Shown here in pieces: positions 1 through 8,316 of a stretch of DNA of 37,039 nucleotides. A model generated the notes under the pieces. It was given only the letters and a program-made list of their open reading frames with translations, searched no databases and had not been told where the DNA came from. A program made the translations under genes and the position numbers. This stretch comes from CAVUPF01 sp963803755 (GTDB lineage: Bacteria; Actinomycetota; Thermoleophilia; Solirubrobacterales; 70-9). The stretch covers positions 1-37,039 of the forward strand of contig CAWDNP010000004.1 of the NCBI GenBank assembly GCA_963803755.1, written 5' to 3'. How positions within the stretch are numbered: position 1 is the first letter of the stretch; every line of letters starts with the position of its first letter.

Positions 1-2
1 AC

Positions 3-1208
3 TCCCTGGCGATGTTCTCCTGCCAGCAGTGGCCGAGTGGCTACATCCCGATGGCCTCTGACCTCGACATAAGCTGCCCTCACGGTCCCGGGCCCGCCGA
101 CGGGCCTCCCCCGCGGCGCTGCGCTCCTCGCCGCCCGGGCTGGCCACCGAAGGGACGCTGCCCGCCTACACCGCGGCCTGGGTGGCGGCCGTCTGCGATC
201 GCTACATGCTCTCCGGCGATGCGCGCCGCGTCCGCACGCTGCTGCCGACGATGCGGCTGGCGGTCGAATACCTGCGCGCGCACCTCGGCGCCGACGGCCT
301 CTTTCGCGGCGGCGCTTTCAGCTGGGGCGTCTTTGACCCGCTCCAGGAAGCCGATACCTTCACGAACGCCCTCTGGGTGCAGGCGCTGCGCCAGCTGGCG
401 GGCGTCGAGGCCCGTCTGGGCGAAGCCGGGCCGGCGGCGGTCGACGAAACAACTGCGGACTCGATCGCCGCTGCGGTGCGCGCCAGGCTCTATGACCCCG
501 GCGCCGGCCTCTTCGTGGGCGGCACGAGCTACCCCGACTACCCCCAGGACGCCAACGTGGAGGCGGTGCTCTCGGGGATCGCCGGCGAAGACGCCGACAG
601 GGTGCTCGACGGCCTCGCGGCGCGGCTCTCCAGCCGCTACGGGCCCCTCACCGTCGAAGTCGAAGACCCCTACGCCGAACGCTTCATCTCGCCCTTCATG
701 TCTGGCTGGCAGCTAATCGCGCTGCTCCAGCACCACCGCGGCGCCGAAGCGCGCCAGATGATGGAAGCGCTCTGGGGCCACATGGTCCGCGCGGGCCCCG
801 GCACGATGTGGGAGGCGATGGGGGTGGGCGGGCGCCCATTGCGGCTGAACCACGGACGCCTCAGCGCGGGCCGGACCTCGCTGGCGCACGGCTGGAGCAC
901 AGCGCCCACCTACGCGCTCTCGGCCTACGTGCTCGGCATGCGCCCGACCGGCCCTGGCTGGCGGAGTTGGACGGTCGAACCCCAGCCGATTGGATTGCGC
1001 TTCGCCCGCGGCAGCGTTGGCACTCCCTATGGCTCGCTCTGGGTCGGCTGGAGGCGGGTGCGAGGCGGACTGCGGGTGACGGTCGAGGCGCCGCGGGGCA
1101 CCCACGGCCAGATCGCCCTGCCCGGCTGCGGCCCGGCCAAGCCCGGCCGCCACACCTACCTGTGTCGGAGCGGCCTGGCGGCAGGCGGTGGGGCGCCCCG
1201 CCGCTTAG
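3..1208 (+). CDS. alpha-L-rhamnosidase-like glycosidase (GH78-type), 3' part, frameshifted
   Basis: The 5' end lies outside the window. Reading starts in the frame open from base 3 (SLAMFSCQQWPSGYIPMAS), then must move to the frame read from about base 140 (LPAYTAAWVAAVCDRYMLSGD), so one frameshift lies between about 60 and 140. The second frame carries the end of a six-hairpin alpha/alpha barrel and the C-terminal beta-domain typical of GH78: HGWSTAPTYALSAYVLG near base 890, then WRSWTVEPQPIGLRFARG and a final strand VTVEAPRGTHGQIALP. That frame does not stop until 1771, running over the next gene. A TAG at 1206-1208 in the original frame is a more natural end and would need a second small shift. 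The family releases terminal rhamnose, which fits a locus that makes dTDP-rhamnose downstream. The substrate is not shown by sequence. Confidence 0.7.
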
Positions 1209-1220
1209 AGTCAGGTGGCG

Positions 1221-1688
1221 ATGAGCCGCCGCGAGCAGATCACCTTGAGCGAGGGGGAGCTGGCGGAGCTGCTCGAGGGGGAGCGGGTCGCGATCATCTC
1301 CAGTCTCGGACCGCGCGGCTGGCCACATTCGATGCCGATGTGGTTCGTGCCACGAGGCGGGGAGGTGTGGATCTGGACCTACGCCAAGTCGCAGAAGGTG
1401 CGCAACCTGGAGCGCGATCCGCGGGCGACGGTGCTGGTCGAGACCGGGCGCGAGTACGGCGAGCTGCGGGGGGCGATGGTCGAGGCCGAGGCCGAGATCC
1501 ACCGCGACTTCGAGACGGTGATCGGCTTCGCCGAGGAGCTGACGCTGCGCTATGCGGAAGGGATCTCCTCGGTGCAGGGCGACGCAAAGGCGGCGCTGGA
1601 GGCGCAGGCGCCGAAGCGGGTCACGATCCGCTTCAAGCCGCTGCGCACGGCGACCTGGGATCACCGCAAGCTGGGTGGGACCTACTGA
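1221..1688 (+). CDS. pyridoxamine 5'-phosphate oxidase-fold (FMN/F420) oxidoreductase
   Basis: A 155-residue protein from the ATG at 1221; a GTG two codons upstream at 1215 is an alternative start. It has the split beta-barrel pattern of the PNPOx-like superfamily: an N-terminal helix, a first strand VAIISSLGPRGWPHSMPMWF, then the pair EVWIWTYAKSQKVRNLERDP, where the Lys-x-x-Asn-Leu segment usually meets the cofactor phosphate, and RATVLVETG. The length and lack of the C-terminal PNPOx dimerisation extension resemble the small F420- or FMN-dependent Rv1155-like group of actinobacteria rather than true PdxH. The enzyme is cytoplasmic and its substrate unknown. It sits close behind the rhamnosidase on the same strand but has no visible functional tie to it. 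Confidence 0.85.
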   Translation: MSRREQITLSEGELAELLEGERVAIISSLGPRGWPHSMPMWFVPRGGEVWIWTYAKSQKVRNLERDPRATVLVETGREYGELRGAMVEAEAEIHRDFETVIGFAEELTLRYAEGISSVQGDAKAALEAQAPKRVTIRFKPLRTATWDHRKLGGTY

Positions 1689-1767
1689 GCGCACGCGCTC
1701 ATGCCGCCGCTACATGCGGTGCGCCGTCGTGTTGCATGGTGTCGCGCCAGCTACCGTTCCCCACCCG

Positions 1768-2886
1768 GTGAAGCGAGCACTGACAGTAGTCTTCCTCCTT
1801 GCTTGCCTTGTGGTGGCGACGGCCGCGGCCGTCGCCGCGACGAGCCGGGTGCCAGTCAGCGTGCCGCGCGGCTTCTTCGGGATTGTGCCGCAGAATGAAC
1901 TGAGCACCGCCGACGCCAAGCGGATGACGGCCGGCGGGATCGAAAGCGTGCGGGTGCCGGTCTCCTGGTCGGCGATTCAGCCCACTGCCAATGGAGGCTA
2001 TGACTGGAGCGGCCTCGATCGGACCGTCGCCGTCGCGGCGCGGGCGGGTCTTCAGGTCCTTCCCTTCCTCTACTCGACCCCGCGCTGGTTGACCCCCAAG
2101 TGGACCACGTTCCCGATCCAGACCGGGCGCGAGCGCAAGGCGTGGGCCGCCTTCCTACAGGCAGCGGTCAAGCGTTACGGGCCCGGAGGCGAATTCTGGG
2201 CCGAACACTCCCATGAAGGCATCGACTACGAACCGGCGATCCCCAGCCCGACCCCGATCCGGGCCTGGCAGATCTGGAACGAGGTCAACTTCTTCTACTT
2301 CGCCTACCCCGTCTCCCCGGCCGGCTACGCGAAGCTGGTGGAGATCTCCAGTAAGGCGATAAAAGAAGCCGACCCGCAGGCGAAGGTGATCCTCTCCGGC
2401 CTCTTTGGCAAGCCGACGGCGAGGGGGGCGCGGGGGATGCCGGCAGCCGAGTTCCTCAGCGACCTCTACCGCGTGCCGGGGATCAAGGCCGACTTCGACG
2501 GCGTCGCCCTGCACCCCTACGCGGCCGACACCGAAATCCTGGAAGGGTTGGTCGAAGGCATCCACGAGGTGACCGTGAAAAACCGCGATCACGTCCCCCT
2601 CTACATCACCGAGATGGGTTGGGGCTCACAGAACGACTACCACCATGACGCCTTCGAGCAGGGGATCCAGGGTCAGGTCCGCGAGCTGCGCGGCGCCTAC
2701 AAATACCTGATCGCCAACCAGCGCCGCCTCGACCTCAAGCAGGTCTACTGGTTCTCCTGGAAGGACCTGCCCGACTCCTGCGACTTCTGCGACTCGGTCG
2801 GCCTCTTCCATGGCGGCCCGAGCTTCCATCCCAAGCCCGCCTGGCACGCCTTCGTCGCGATTACGAGGTCAACCGCGCGCAGGTAG
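1768..2886 (+). CDS. secreted clan GH-A glycoside hydrolase (GH5/GH39-like)
   Basis: 372 residues from the GTG at 1768, chosen because it places a clean signal peptide at the very N-terminus (KRALTVVFLLACLVVATAAA, then AATS); an in-frame ATG at 1714 would add 18 non-signal residues. The mature part is a TIM barrel: GGIESVRVPVSWSAIQP early, WQIWNEVNFFYF with the acid/base Glu at about residue 172, FDGVALHPYA, and LYITEMGWGS with the nucleophile Glu at about 282. The end, QVYWFSWKDLPDSCDFCDS, has two Cys that could form a disulfide, consistent with export. The order of motifs is that of GH5/GH39 enzymes such as those found beside exopolysaccharide genes (PslG-like). A broken paralogue lies at 28683-29802 and a short degenerate copy at 6332-6418. 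Substrate is unknown; trimming of the locus's own polysaccharide is an inference. Confidence 0.85.
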   Translation: MKRALTVVFLLACLVVATAAAVAATSRVPVSVPRGFFGIVPQNELSTADAKRMTAGGIESVRVPVSWSAIQPTANGGYDWSGLDRTVAVAARAGLQVLPFLYSTPRWLTPKWTTFPIQTGRERKAWAAFLQAAVKRYGPGGEFWAEHSHEGIDYEPAIPSPTPIRAWQIWNEVNFFYFAYPVSPAGYAKLVEISSKAIKEADPQAKVILSGLFGKPTARGARGMPAAEFLSDLYRVPGIKADFDGVALHPYAADTEILEGLVEGIHEVTVKNRDHVPLYITEMGWGSQNDYHHDAFEQGIQGQVRELRGAYKYLIANQRRLDLKQVYWFSWKDLPDSCDFCDSVGLFHGGPSFHPKPAWHAFVAITRSTARR

Positions 2887-2891
2887 CCGAA

Positions 2892-2904
2892 GCCACTCGG
2901 TGGC
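2892..2904. terminator. small hairpin between convergent genes
   Basis: The sequence GCCACTCGGTGGC forms a 5-bp stem with a 3-base loop just after the glycosidase stop and before the stop of the convergent transporter gene. No T-run follows on either strand, so it would be a weak or factor-assisted terminator at best. The position is the main argument. Confidence 0.22.
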
Positions 2905-2922
2905 AGAGGATCAGGTCGGGCT

Positions 2923-4395
2923 TCAGAGCAGCTCGTCGGCGAGCAGGCCCTCGCGGATGCGGAGTTCCTCAGTGGTAGGGGCGGTGGCCTCCTCGGCGCT
3001 CGTGGCCGGTGAGCGCAGGACGCTGACGGCGAGCGCGATGCCGACCGCGACGCAGGCGGCGGCGATCAGGAATGCGAAGCGGTAGCCGCTGGTCAGCGCG
3101 CCACCGGCCGAGTGCCCGGCGGCGAGGAGTTCGCTGGTCCGGCTTGCCGCGAGGGTGCCGAGCACCGCGACGCCGACCGCCGCGGCCATCTGCTGGGAGA
3201 CGTTGACGAGGCCCGAGGCGAGGCCGGCATCGGGCTTCGGCACCTCAGACATCGCCAGCGTGATCAGCGGCATGAAGGAGGTGCCGGCGCCGAGGCCGAT
3301 CAAGAGGAAGGCCGGGAAGAGTTCGGTCCAGTAGTCGGCGTGGATGGGGACGCGGGCGAAGATTAAGAGGCCGGCGAGGGCCATCGCAAGGCCCGGGATC
3401 AGCGTTCTCTTGGGGCCGAAGCGGGTGAGGAGGCGCGGCGTCACCCCGACCGAGAGGACCCCGATGCTGAGTGTCATCGGCAGGAAGGCGAGCCCGGTTC
3501 CGATCGAGCTGTAGCCGAGGACGTGCTCGAGGTAGAGGGCGCCGAGGAAGAACGAGGAGAACATCCCGATCACCAGGAAGCCGCGGACGAGGTTGGCTCC
3601 GGAGAGGCTGCGCGAGCGGAGTACTCGCAGCGGCATGATCGGGTTGGCGATCCGTCCCTCATAGGCGAGGAAGGCACCGATCATCACCAGCGCGACAGCG
3701 CCGAAACCCAGCGTCCGAAGCGATCCCCAGCCGTAGCTGTCGGTCTCGACGATCGTGTAGACGCCGAGCATCATCGCGGCCGTGATCAGCACCGAGCCGA
3801 GCACGTCGACGCCCTGGCGCAGACCGGCGCCCTCGTTCTCCTCGACCAAGACCATGCCGAGCGCGATCGCAGCCACGCCGATCGGGACGTTGATGAAGAA
3901 GATCCAGTGCCAGTTGATCGCGTGGGTGAGGACGCCGCCGGCGAGCAGCCCGATCGAGCCGCCTCCGGAGGCGACGAAGGCGAACACGCCCAGCGCTTTG
4001 GCCTGCTCGCGCGCCCCCGGGAACTCGGTGATGATGATCGCGATGATCACCGAGGAGGCGACCGCGCCGCCGATGCCCTGGATGAAGCGGGCGGCGATCA
4101 GCAGCGCCTGGCTGTCGGAGATGCCGCAGAGCGCCGAGGCGGTAGTGAACAGCGCCAGGCCGCTGAGGAAGACCTTCTTGCGGCCGACCAGGTCCCCGAG
4201 CCGCCCAGCGAGCAGCAGGAAGCTGCCGAAGGCGATCAGGTAGGCGTTGATCACCCAGGTCAGGTTGGCCTGGGTGAAGTGCAGGTCGCCCTGGATGGAC
4301 GGGAGCGCGACGTTTACGATCGTCGCATCCAGGACGATCATCAGCTGGCCCAGGCAGAGGACCACCAGCGCGATCCAGCGACGGCGGTCGCCCAC
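2923..4395 (-). CDS. MFS multidrug/solute exporter, DHA2 (EmrB/QacA) family
   Basis: 490 residues from a GTG at 4395, the usual size for a 14-helix DHA2 proton antiporter in the inner membrane. The first helix carries the family motif LDATIVNVALP (about residues 22-32), the loop between helices 2 and 3 has motif A as GRLGDLVGRKK (about 64-74), and helix 5 has a motif-C-like glycine-rich stretch GGGSIGLLAGGVLT. The C-terminal tail is hydrophilic (EEATAPTTEELRIREG). It is divergent from a MarR-type regulator only 67 bases away, the standard arrangement for a self-regulated efflux pump, and an inverted repeat covers both promoters. The substrate cannot be told from sequence. Confidence 0.92.
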   Translation of the reverse strand: MGDRRRWIALVVLCLGQLMIVLDATIVNVALPSIQGDLHFTQANLTWVINAYLIAFGSFLLLAGRLGDLVGRKKVFLSGLALFTTASALCGISDSQALLIAARFIQGIGGAVASSVIIAIIITEFPGAREQAKALGVFAFVASGGGSIGLLAGGVLTHAINWHWIFFINVPIGVAAIALGMVLVEENEGAGLRQGVDVLGSVLITAAMMLGVYTIVETDSYGWGSLRTLGFGAVALVMIGAFLAYEGRIANPIMPLRVLRSRSLSGANLVRGFLVIGMFSSFFLGALYLEHVLGYSSIGTGLAFLPMTLSIGVLSVGVTPRLLTRFGPKRTLIPGLAMALAGLLIFARVPIHADYWTELFPAFLLIGLGAGTSFMPLITLAMSEVPKPDAGLASGLVNVSQQMAAAVGVAVLGTLAASRTSELLAAGHSAGGALTSGYRFAFLIAAACVAVGIALAVSVLRSPATSAEEATAPTTEELRIREGLLADELL

Positions 4396-4424
4396 GGTTG
4401 TCTCGGGGTCGGTCAGGGATCGTC

Positions 4425-4455
4425 AATGTAGCAAGGATCATCCCTAGGCTACAAT
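4425..4455. promoter_or_regulatory. overlapping divergent promoters with MarR-type operator
   Basis: TGTAGC at 4427-4432 and GCTACA at 4448-4453 form a perfect 6-bp inverted repeat with a 15-base spacer; the flanks extend it to AATGTAGC/GCTACAAT with one mismatch. On the plus strand TACAAT (4450-4455) is a good -10, 18 bases from ATGTAG. On the minus strand TACATT is a good -10, 18 bases from TTGTAG. Each arm thus serves as the -10 of one promoter and the -35 of the other. The plus -10 ends only 7 bases before the marR ATG, so that mRNA is probably leaderless. A MarR dimer bound here would shut both genes. Binding is inferred. Confidence 0.55.
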
Positions 4456-4462
4456 CCACACA

Positions 4463-4939
4463 ATGGTCACGCAGGCCAAGTCCACCGCGGCAAGGTCGAC
4501 CGTCCTGATCGCCCACTTGGCGCGAGCGATCAACCACCGCTTCGAGGCCGAGCTGGCCCCCCTGGGCCTGCGCCAGCGCCAGCTCGTCGCCCTCAGCTAC
4601 CTGCGCGACCACGGGCCGGCGCCGCAACAGGCGATGGCCGAGGCGCTCTCGATCGATCCGAGCAACGTCGTGCTGCTGCTCAACGAGCTCGAGGATGCCG
4701 GCCTTGCCACACGTCGCCGCGACCAGGCTGACCGCCGTCGCCACATTGTCGAGATCGCGCCCGCCGGAGAGCGTGCGCTGGGGCAGGTGGGGCGGGTGCT
4801 GGACGCGATCGAGGACGATGTCCTCAGCGCCCTTGACGCGGGACAGCGCGATGAGCTTCACGACCTTCTTGACACCGCACTGGACGGCCAGCTGGCGGAG
4901 TGCGTCGTAGAGCTCCCCGCCCCCCGGGCGGTTGAGTGA
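4463..4939 (+). CDS. MarR-family transcriptional regulator
   Basis: 158 residues, the normal family length. An N-terminal dimerisation helix (residues 12-33) is followed by a winged helix-turn-helix: GLRQRQLVALSYLRDHGP, QQAMAEALSIDPSNVVLLLN with the recognition helix at about 65-77, and a basic wing RRRDQADRRRHIVEIAP containing the conserved Asp-Arg pair at about 90-92. The C-terminal helices (VGRVLDAIEDDVLSALDAGQ) close the dimer. It faces the DHA2 exporter across the inverted repeat at 4427-4453 and most likely represses it and itself until a ligand binds. The DoxX-like gene follows on the same strand after 48 bases and could be cotranscribed. No redox-sensing Cys is seen in the N-terminal region. 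Confidence 0.9.
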   Translation: MVTQAKSTAARSTVLIAHLARAINHRFEAELAPLGLRQRQLVALSYLRDHGPAPQQAMAEALSIDPSNVVLLLNELEDAGLATRRRDQADRRRHIVEIAPAGERALGQVGRVLDAIEDDVLSALDAGQRDELHDLLDTALDGQLAECVVELPAPRAVE

Positions 4940-4987
4940 GATGTGCGTTCCGTCCGCAACGTTGAAGCCCACCCTGGAGGATCGAAG

Positions 4988-5510
4988 ATGAAGCTCGGAC
5001 GTTCTCATCGCGAGGATCGTGATCGGCGGGCTGTTCGTCGGGCATGGTACGCAGAAGTGGTTCGGCTGGTTCGGCGGCCCCGGCCTCGACGGCACCAGCG
5101 GGATGATGGAGTCCCTCGGCATGCGCCCCGGCCGCCGGAACGCCATCGCAGCCAGCGCCTCCGAGACGATCGGCGGCGCGATGATCGTGGCCGGCGCCTT
5201 CACGCCCGCGGCGGCCACGACGCTGATCGCGACGATGATCACCGCGATCCGAACGGTGCACTTCAAGAATGGCCTCTGGGCGTCCAAAGGTGGCTATGAG
5301 TTCAACCTGGTGCTGATCGCCGGCCTGCTCGCCCTGGTCGACGGAGGCCCAGGGAGCCCCTCGGTGGACGGTTTGCTCGGGACCGGGGAGACCGGCCCCG
5401 GTTGGGCGCTGGCCACCCTCGCGGCAGGTGCAGCGGGCTCGACCCTCGCGATCGCTGCCGGGCGGCGGGAGGGGGGCTCCGGCGAGGGCCCCTCGCAAGA
5501 GTCCGCCTGA
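4988..5510 (+). CDS. DoxX-family membrane protein (one frameshift)
   Basis: The start is the ATG at 4988, with GGAGG at 4976-4980 in ideal position. It reads MKLGR, then must skip one base near 5003 to continue as LIARIVIGGLFVGHGTQKWF and the rest of the 5019-5510 frame. The body has the DoxX pattern: a first helix ending GHGTQKWFGWFGG, a second helix SASETIGGAMIVAGAFTPAA, AATTLIATMITAI, and a last helix EFNLVLIAGLLALVDGGPGS, giving four membrane segments and a hydrophilic tail. DoxX/SURF4-like proteins are small inner-membrane proteins linked to redox or thiol stress, with function unclear here. Because a perfect ribosome site and start are joined to an intact body by a single base, I favour a sequencing error over a pseudogene. 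Confidence 0.75.
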
Positions 5511-5606
5511 GGCTTTCCTCCTCGGGAATCTTCGCCCCGGCCCGCGAGCCTTGATCCTTGCAACCGCGCCCGCTGTGAGCGATGCCGATCGACCCGCGCG
5601 CCGTCG

Positions 5607-6269
5607 TCAGAGCGAGGCGAGGGCGAAGTGCCGTTGGGGCAGCGCCTCGGGTCCGGCGACGGCAACTGCTGCGGCGTAGCCAGGGCCGACATCGAGGGCC
5701 GACACGACCACACGGGCGCGCGGAAGCGGGCCGCCGAGCCCACTGCCCAGGCACTTGACGGTCGCCTCCTGCCTGGTCCAAGCCTCATGAAAGGCGGTCG
5801 CCCGGGTCTCGGGCGGTGCGGCGCGGACTGCCGCGGCTGTCGGGGGATCTAGTCCACGCTCACCGAGCTTGAGGACATTCCGCCCAGGGTCGATCTCCTC
5901 GACGTCGACGCCGACCTCGCATCCCTCCACCACCGCGATCAAGGCCAAGGCGGCGGAGTGGCTGAGGTTGAAGCGCAAGGTGGCGGTTGGCTCAGCAAGC
6001 GCTGGCTTGCCGCGTTCGTCGAGCCGCAGTACGACCGCCCTCGGATCCTCCTGTAGATAGCGGGCGAGCACGCCGCGCAGCGCCCAGCGCGATGCCGCCC
6101 AGCGGTAGCGGGAGAGGGGAGGGCGGATCCGTCCGGCGCGCTCGCGCTCCGCGGGAAGGAGCAGGTCGTGGGAAGGCCAGCCCGACCGATCCAGCTCAGC
6201 GCGCCAGAGGTGGATCTCGGCCGTCGGCCAGGCGGGGCGGTTGGCCCCTGGAAGCCAGTCCACGTTCAT
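5607..6269 (-). CDS. 4'-phosphopantetheinyl transferase, Sfp type
   Basis: 220 residues, normal for a two-lobed Sfp-like enzyme that moves phosphopantetheine from CoA to a serine of a carrier protein. Visible motifs are FNLSHS (about 100-105), VGVDVEEI (119-126) with the metal-binding Asp122 and Glu124, and FHEAWTRQEATVK (160-172) with Glu168 and Lys172. The position before Glu168, usually Lys or Arg in the WxxKEA motif, is Gln here. The N-terminal substrate loop contains SRYRWAASRWALRGVLARYL. No intact carrier protein or synthase is in the window, but a carrier remnant with its GGHSL site lies at 11085-11276, so this enzyme may be left from, or serve, a nonribosomal-peptide or hybrid pathway. 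It may equally act on carriers elsewhere in the genome. Confidence 0.88.
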   Translation of the reverse strand: MNVDWLPGANRPAWPTAEIHLWRAELDRSGWPSHDLLLPAERERAGRIRPPLSRYRWAASRWALRGVLARYLQEDPRAVVLRLDERGKPALAEPTATLRFNLSHSAALALIAVVEGCEVGVDVEEIDPGRNVLKLGERGLDPPTAAAVRAAPPETRATAFHEAWTRQEATVKCLGSGLGGPLPRARVVVSALDVGPGYAAAVAVAGPEALPQRHFALASL

Positions 6270-6331
6270 CGTCGAGAACCACGCAGTCTATTCAGTGTCC
6301 CCTGCCTTCCGGGGGCACCGTCACAGGCCGA

Positions 6332-6418
6332 GCCGACGAGCCCGCATAAGAGCATGATCGTGGCATCCGCGAGGCGACCGTGCATAACCAATGATTGCGT
6401 CCCCTCTACATCACCGGA
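6332..6418 (+). pseudogene. degenerate fragment of a third GH-A glycosidase paralogue
   Basis: In one frame the bases read AD, then several altered residues including a stop, then GIREATVHNQ-stop-LRPLYIT. This matches GIHEVTVKNRDHVPLYIT of the secreted glycosidase (bases 2557-2610) with the same base spacing between the GIR/GIH start and the YIT end. 11 of 18 aligned residues are identical. Two stops interrupt it and the homology fades on both sides. It lies in the 186-base gap between the phosphopantetheinyl transferase and the broken pyruvyl transferase, where no other gene is visible. It is a relic; I see no function. Confidence 0.5.
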
Positions 6419-6455
6419 GAGCGCCGAGTCAGGAGCCGCCTGAGGTGGGGCCGGC

Positions 6456-8017
6456 TCAGTGCCGCGGAACTCGGCGCAGAGGCGCGGCCACCCGGCGCAG
6501 CGCCGCCGTCATCCGCCACGAACGTGAGGCCAGCACCGCGGAGAGGGCCTCGTGCGCCTCGGCGCTGCGAGCCTCGGCCTCCTGCGCGCGCAGCTCTGCG
6601 TCGAGCGGCGAGCTCGACTCGCCGGCGCGGCGCTGTAGCTCCTCGTGATCGGATCGGAGCGCGGCAAGCTGCGCGAGCAGCTCAGCTGGTTCGGCGGAAC
6701 GCTGGCGCAGGCGCTCCGAGAGTTCCTCGATTCGGGCGGTCAGGGCTGTCACGGCGGTGCCGCCAAGCCGGGCGAGCAGCTCCGTCTCGATCGCGCCGCG
6801 GCAACTGCGCATCCGGTTCGCTTCGGCGCCGAGCTGCCGGCGGAGCGCTGCCCCGCGCTTCTCGTCGAGCACGGCGACCGCGACTTCACGGGCGCTGGCG
6901 AGAGGATCGGCAGTCGAGGGGGTGAGCTCTGGCGGCAGGCCAAAAGCCTCGGAGAGCCCGGCCGCCTTCTGCTCGTAATAGGGGTTGTCACCGATCAGGA
7001 CGGCCGGGACCTCGAGCATGAGCGAGGTCAGGGCGACGTGGTAAGAGCAGCTCAGGGTAAGGCTTGCCTCGCACAGCCCCGGCGCCGCCGCGGCCAGCCC
7101 CGCTGGGCGCAACACCAACGGCTCGGCGACCTTGATGCCGCGCTCAGCGCAGGCATCTCTCAGCCGCCCGACCGCCTGCGCCTCGTCAACGCGACCGTCC
7201 AGGTAGGCGATCTAGTGGATGGGCGATCACCGGCAGGTCTGCGAGTCTGCCCAGTTCCGCGAGGAAGTCCGTGTAAAAGTCGAGCCTGCCTGCGGGCGCT
7301 CGCTGACCCAGTCGTGCTCGGCGTAGTGCAGGTTGACGTGGTAGGTCTCCGTCGGGGACACGGGGGGCTCTGGGGCCGGCAACAGCCGCAGAACGCCCAC
7401 TGCGTCGTCGGCCGTTTCGATCACGGGGGCCGTCGAGCCGAGCACCGCCCAGGGCCTGGCTGGAGTCTGCGTCTCGCACGCCGAGGAAATCGAACGAGCG
7501 CAGGGCCTCGGCGTCTGCCGGGTCGAGCCGCGCGACCCACTCGGCGTCGACCTGAAGTCCGGAGGAGAGGCGGCAGACCGGCTCGGCGCCCCCAGCCGAG
7601 AGCAGAGCCTCGGCGGAGCGGAGCATCGCGAGCTTCCGAGCGCCCCAAAGTCGGTTTAGGTAGCCGCCTCCGTAGAGGTAGCAGGCGCCGGAGGCGAGTT
7701 CCACGGGAGCGGCGACCGGCAGCAGACCATCTTCGATGTCGCCGCCGGGGTCGAAGAAGAGTGCATGGGACGGCTGTTGCCCGAAGTGTTCCGCCGAGCC
7801 CCGATGGCCGGCCTGGTATTCGCGCTCGAGCACCGGCAGCACCAGCAGGCCGGGGCCTAGGCGCCCGGCCCAGCTCGAGCGCCGCGTCGAGCTGGGCGAT
7901 GTCGCCGTAGTTGCCCGAGCCGTCGTAGCTGCCGATCAGGATCGCGGCGGTCCGGGCCTCGACGATCGCCCGAACGGTCGAGGGGGAGGCGAAGAGGGTC
8001 GATGAGCCGCTGGTCAT
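6456..8017 (-). pseudogene. polysaccharide pyruvyl transferase with coiled-coil tail, at least four frameshifts
   Basis: One gene is spread over three frames. The start ATG at 8017 gives AAILIGSYDGSGNYGDIAQL, the nucleotide-fold opening of the CsaB/WcaK-type family. The frame changes near 7860, then LLVLPVLEREYQAGHRG and SGACYLYGGGYLNRLWG follow; it changes again near 7450 (TAPVIETADDAVGVL, TETYHVNLHYAEHDW), near 7288 (RLDFYTDFLAELGRLADLPV) and near 7212 (IAYLDGRVDEAQAVGRLRDA). The C-terminal lobe has the acceptor-site motif SLTLSCSYHVALTSLMLEVP and then about 140 residues of charged coiled coil ending ASRSWRMTAALRRVAAPLRR, a tail often seen on actinobacterial glycosyltransferases. The family adds ketal pyruvate from PEP to glycans. 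The start overlaps the stop of the preceding methyltransferase remnant as ATGA. So many breaks in one gene favour decay, though clustered read errors are possible. Confidence 0.7.
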
Positions 8018-8316
8018 ACGCCCTCGATGTGGTGGCGCTCGAAGAAGTGGGCATTTGATTGCTCCGGCAGCGGCCGCACCCCGCAGCGAGCAGGTGATCG
8101 GCGCGGCCCAGTGCTCCTTCGATCAGTAGCTGTAGTTGGGGCCTTTGATCGCGATCCTGCCACGTATCCATCGAGCTGTGCATCTTCTCGAGGGAAAGCG
8201 CCGATCGCCTACTGGTTGTGTAGGTGCTCGAGGAAATTGGAGACGAAGACGTCGTCGAAGTGCTCGGCGGGCAACTGGGCGTCCAAGATCGGAGAGGCAG
8301 TTATCGTGTCGCCACC
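8014..8316 (-). pseudogene. remnant of a SAM-dependent methyltransferase
   Basis: On the minus strand the frame opening after a TAA at 8317 reads ILDAQLPAEHFDDVFVSNFLEHL then HNQ and a stop. The phrase FDxVFxSNFLEHL is the motif-II/III region of class I sugar-locus methyltransferases. One base over, the next part reads GRIAIKGPNYSY, the usual motif after the LRPGG turn, and in a further frame SKEHWAA and ADHLLAL. The original frame ends HFFERHHIEGV with a TGA that overlaps the ATG of the pyruvyl transferase (ATGA), as expected for a coupled operon gene. The SAM-binding N-terminal third is absent, replaced by the end of the GT2 gene at 8301. The fragment is too short and too broken to work. 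Confidence 0.6.

Noticed and set aside
3523..4431. Long plus-strand open frame opposite the MFS transporter (302 codons, rich in Glu, Asp and His)
   Set aside because: It is the antisense of a clear DHA2 transporter with intact motifs; the acidic composition is what reverse reading of a hydrophobic GC-rich gene gives.
6645..7910. 421-codon plus-strand frame opposite the pyruvyl transferase
   Set aside because: It exists because the minus-strand gene is broken across frames; family motifs are found only on the minus strand.
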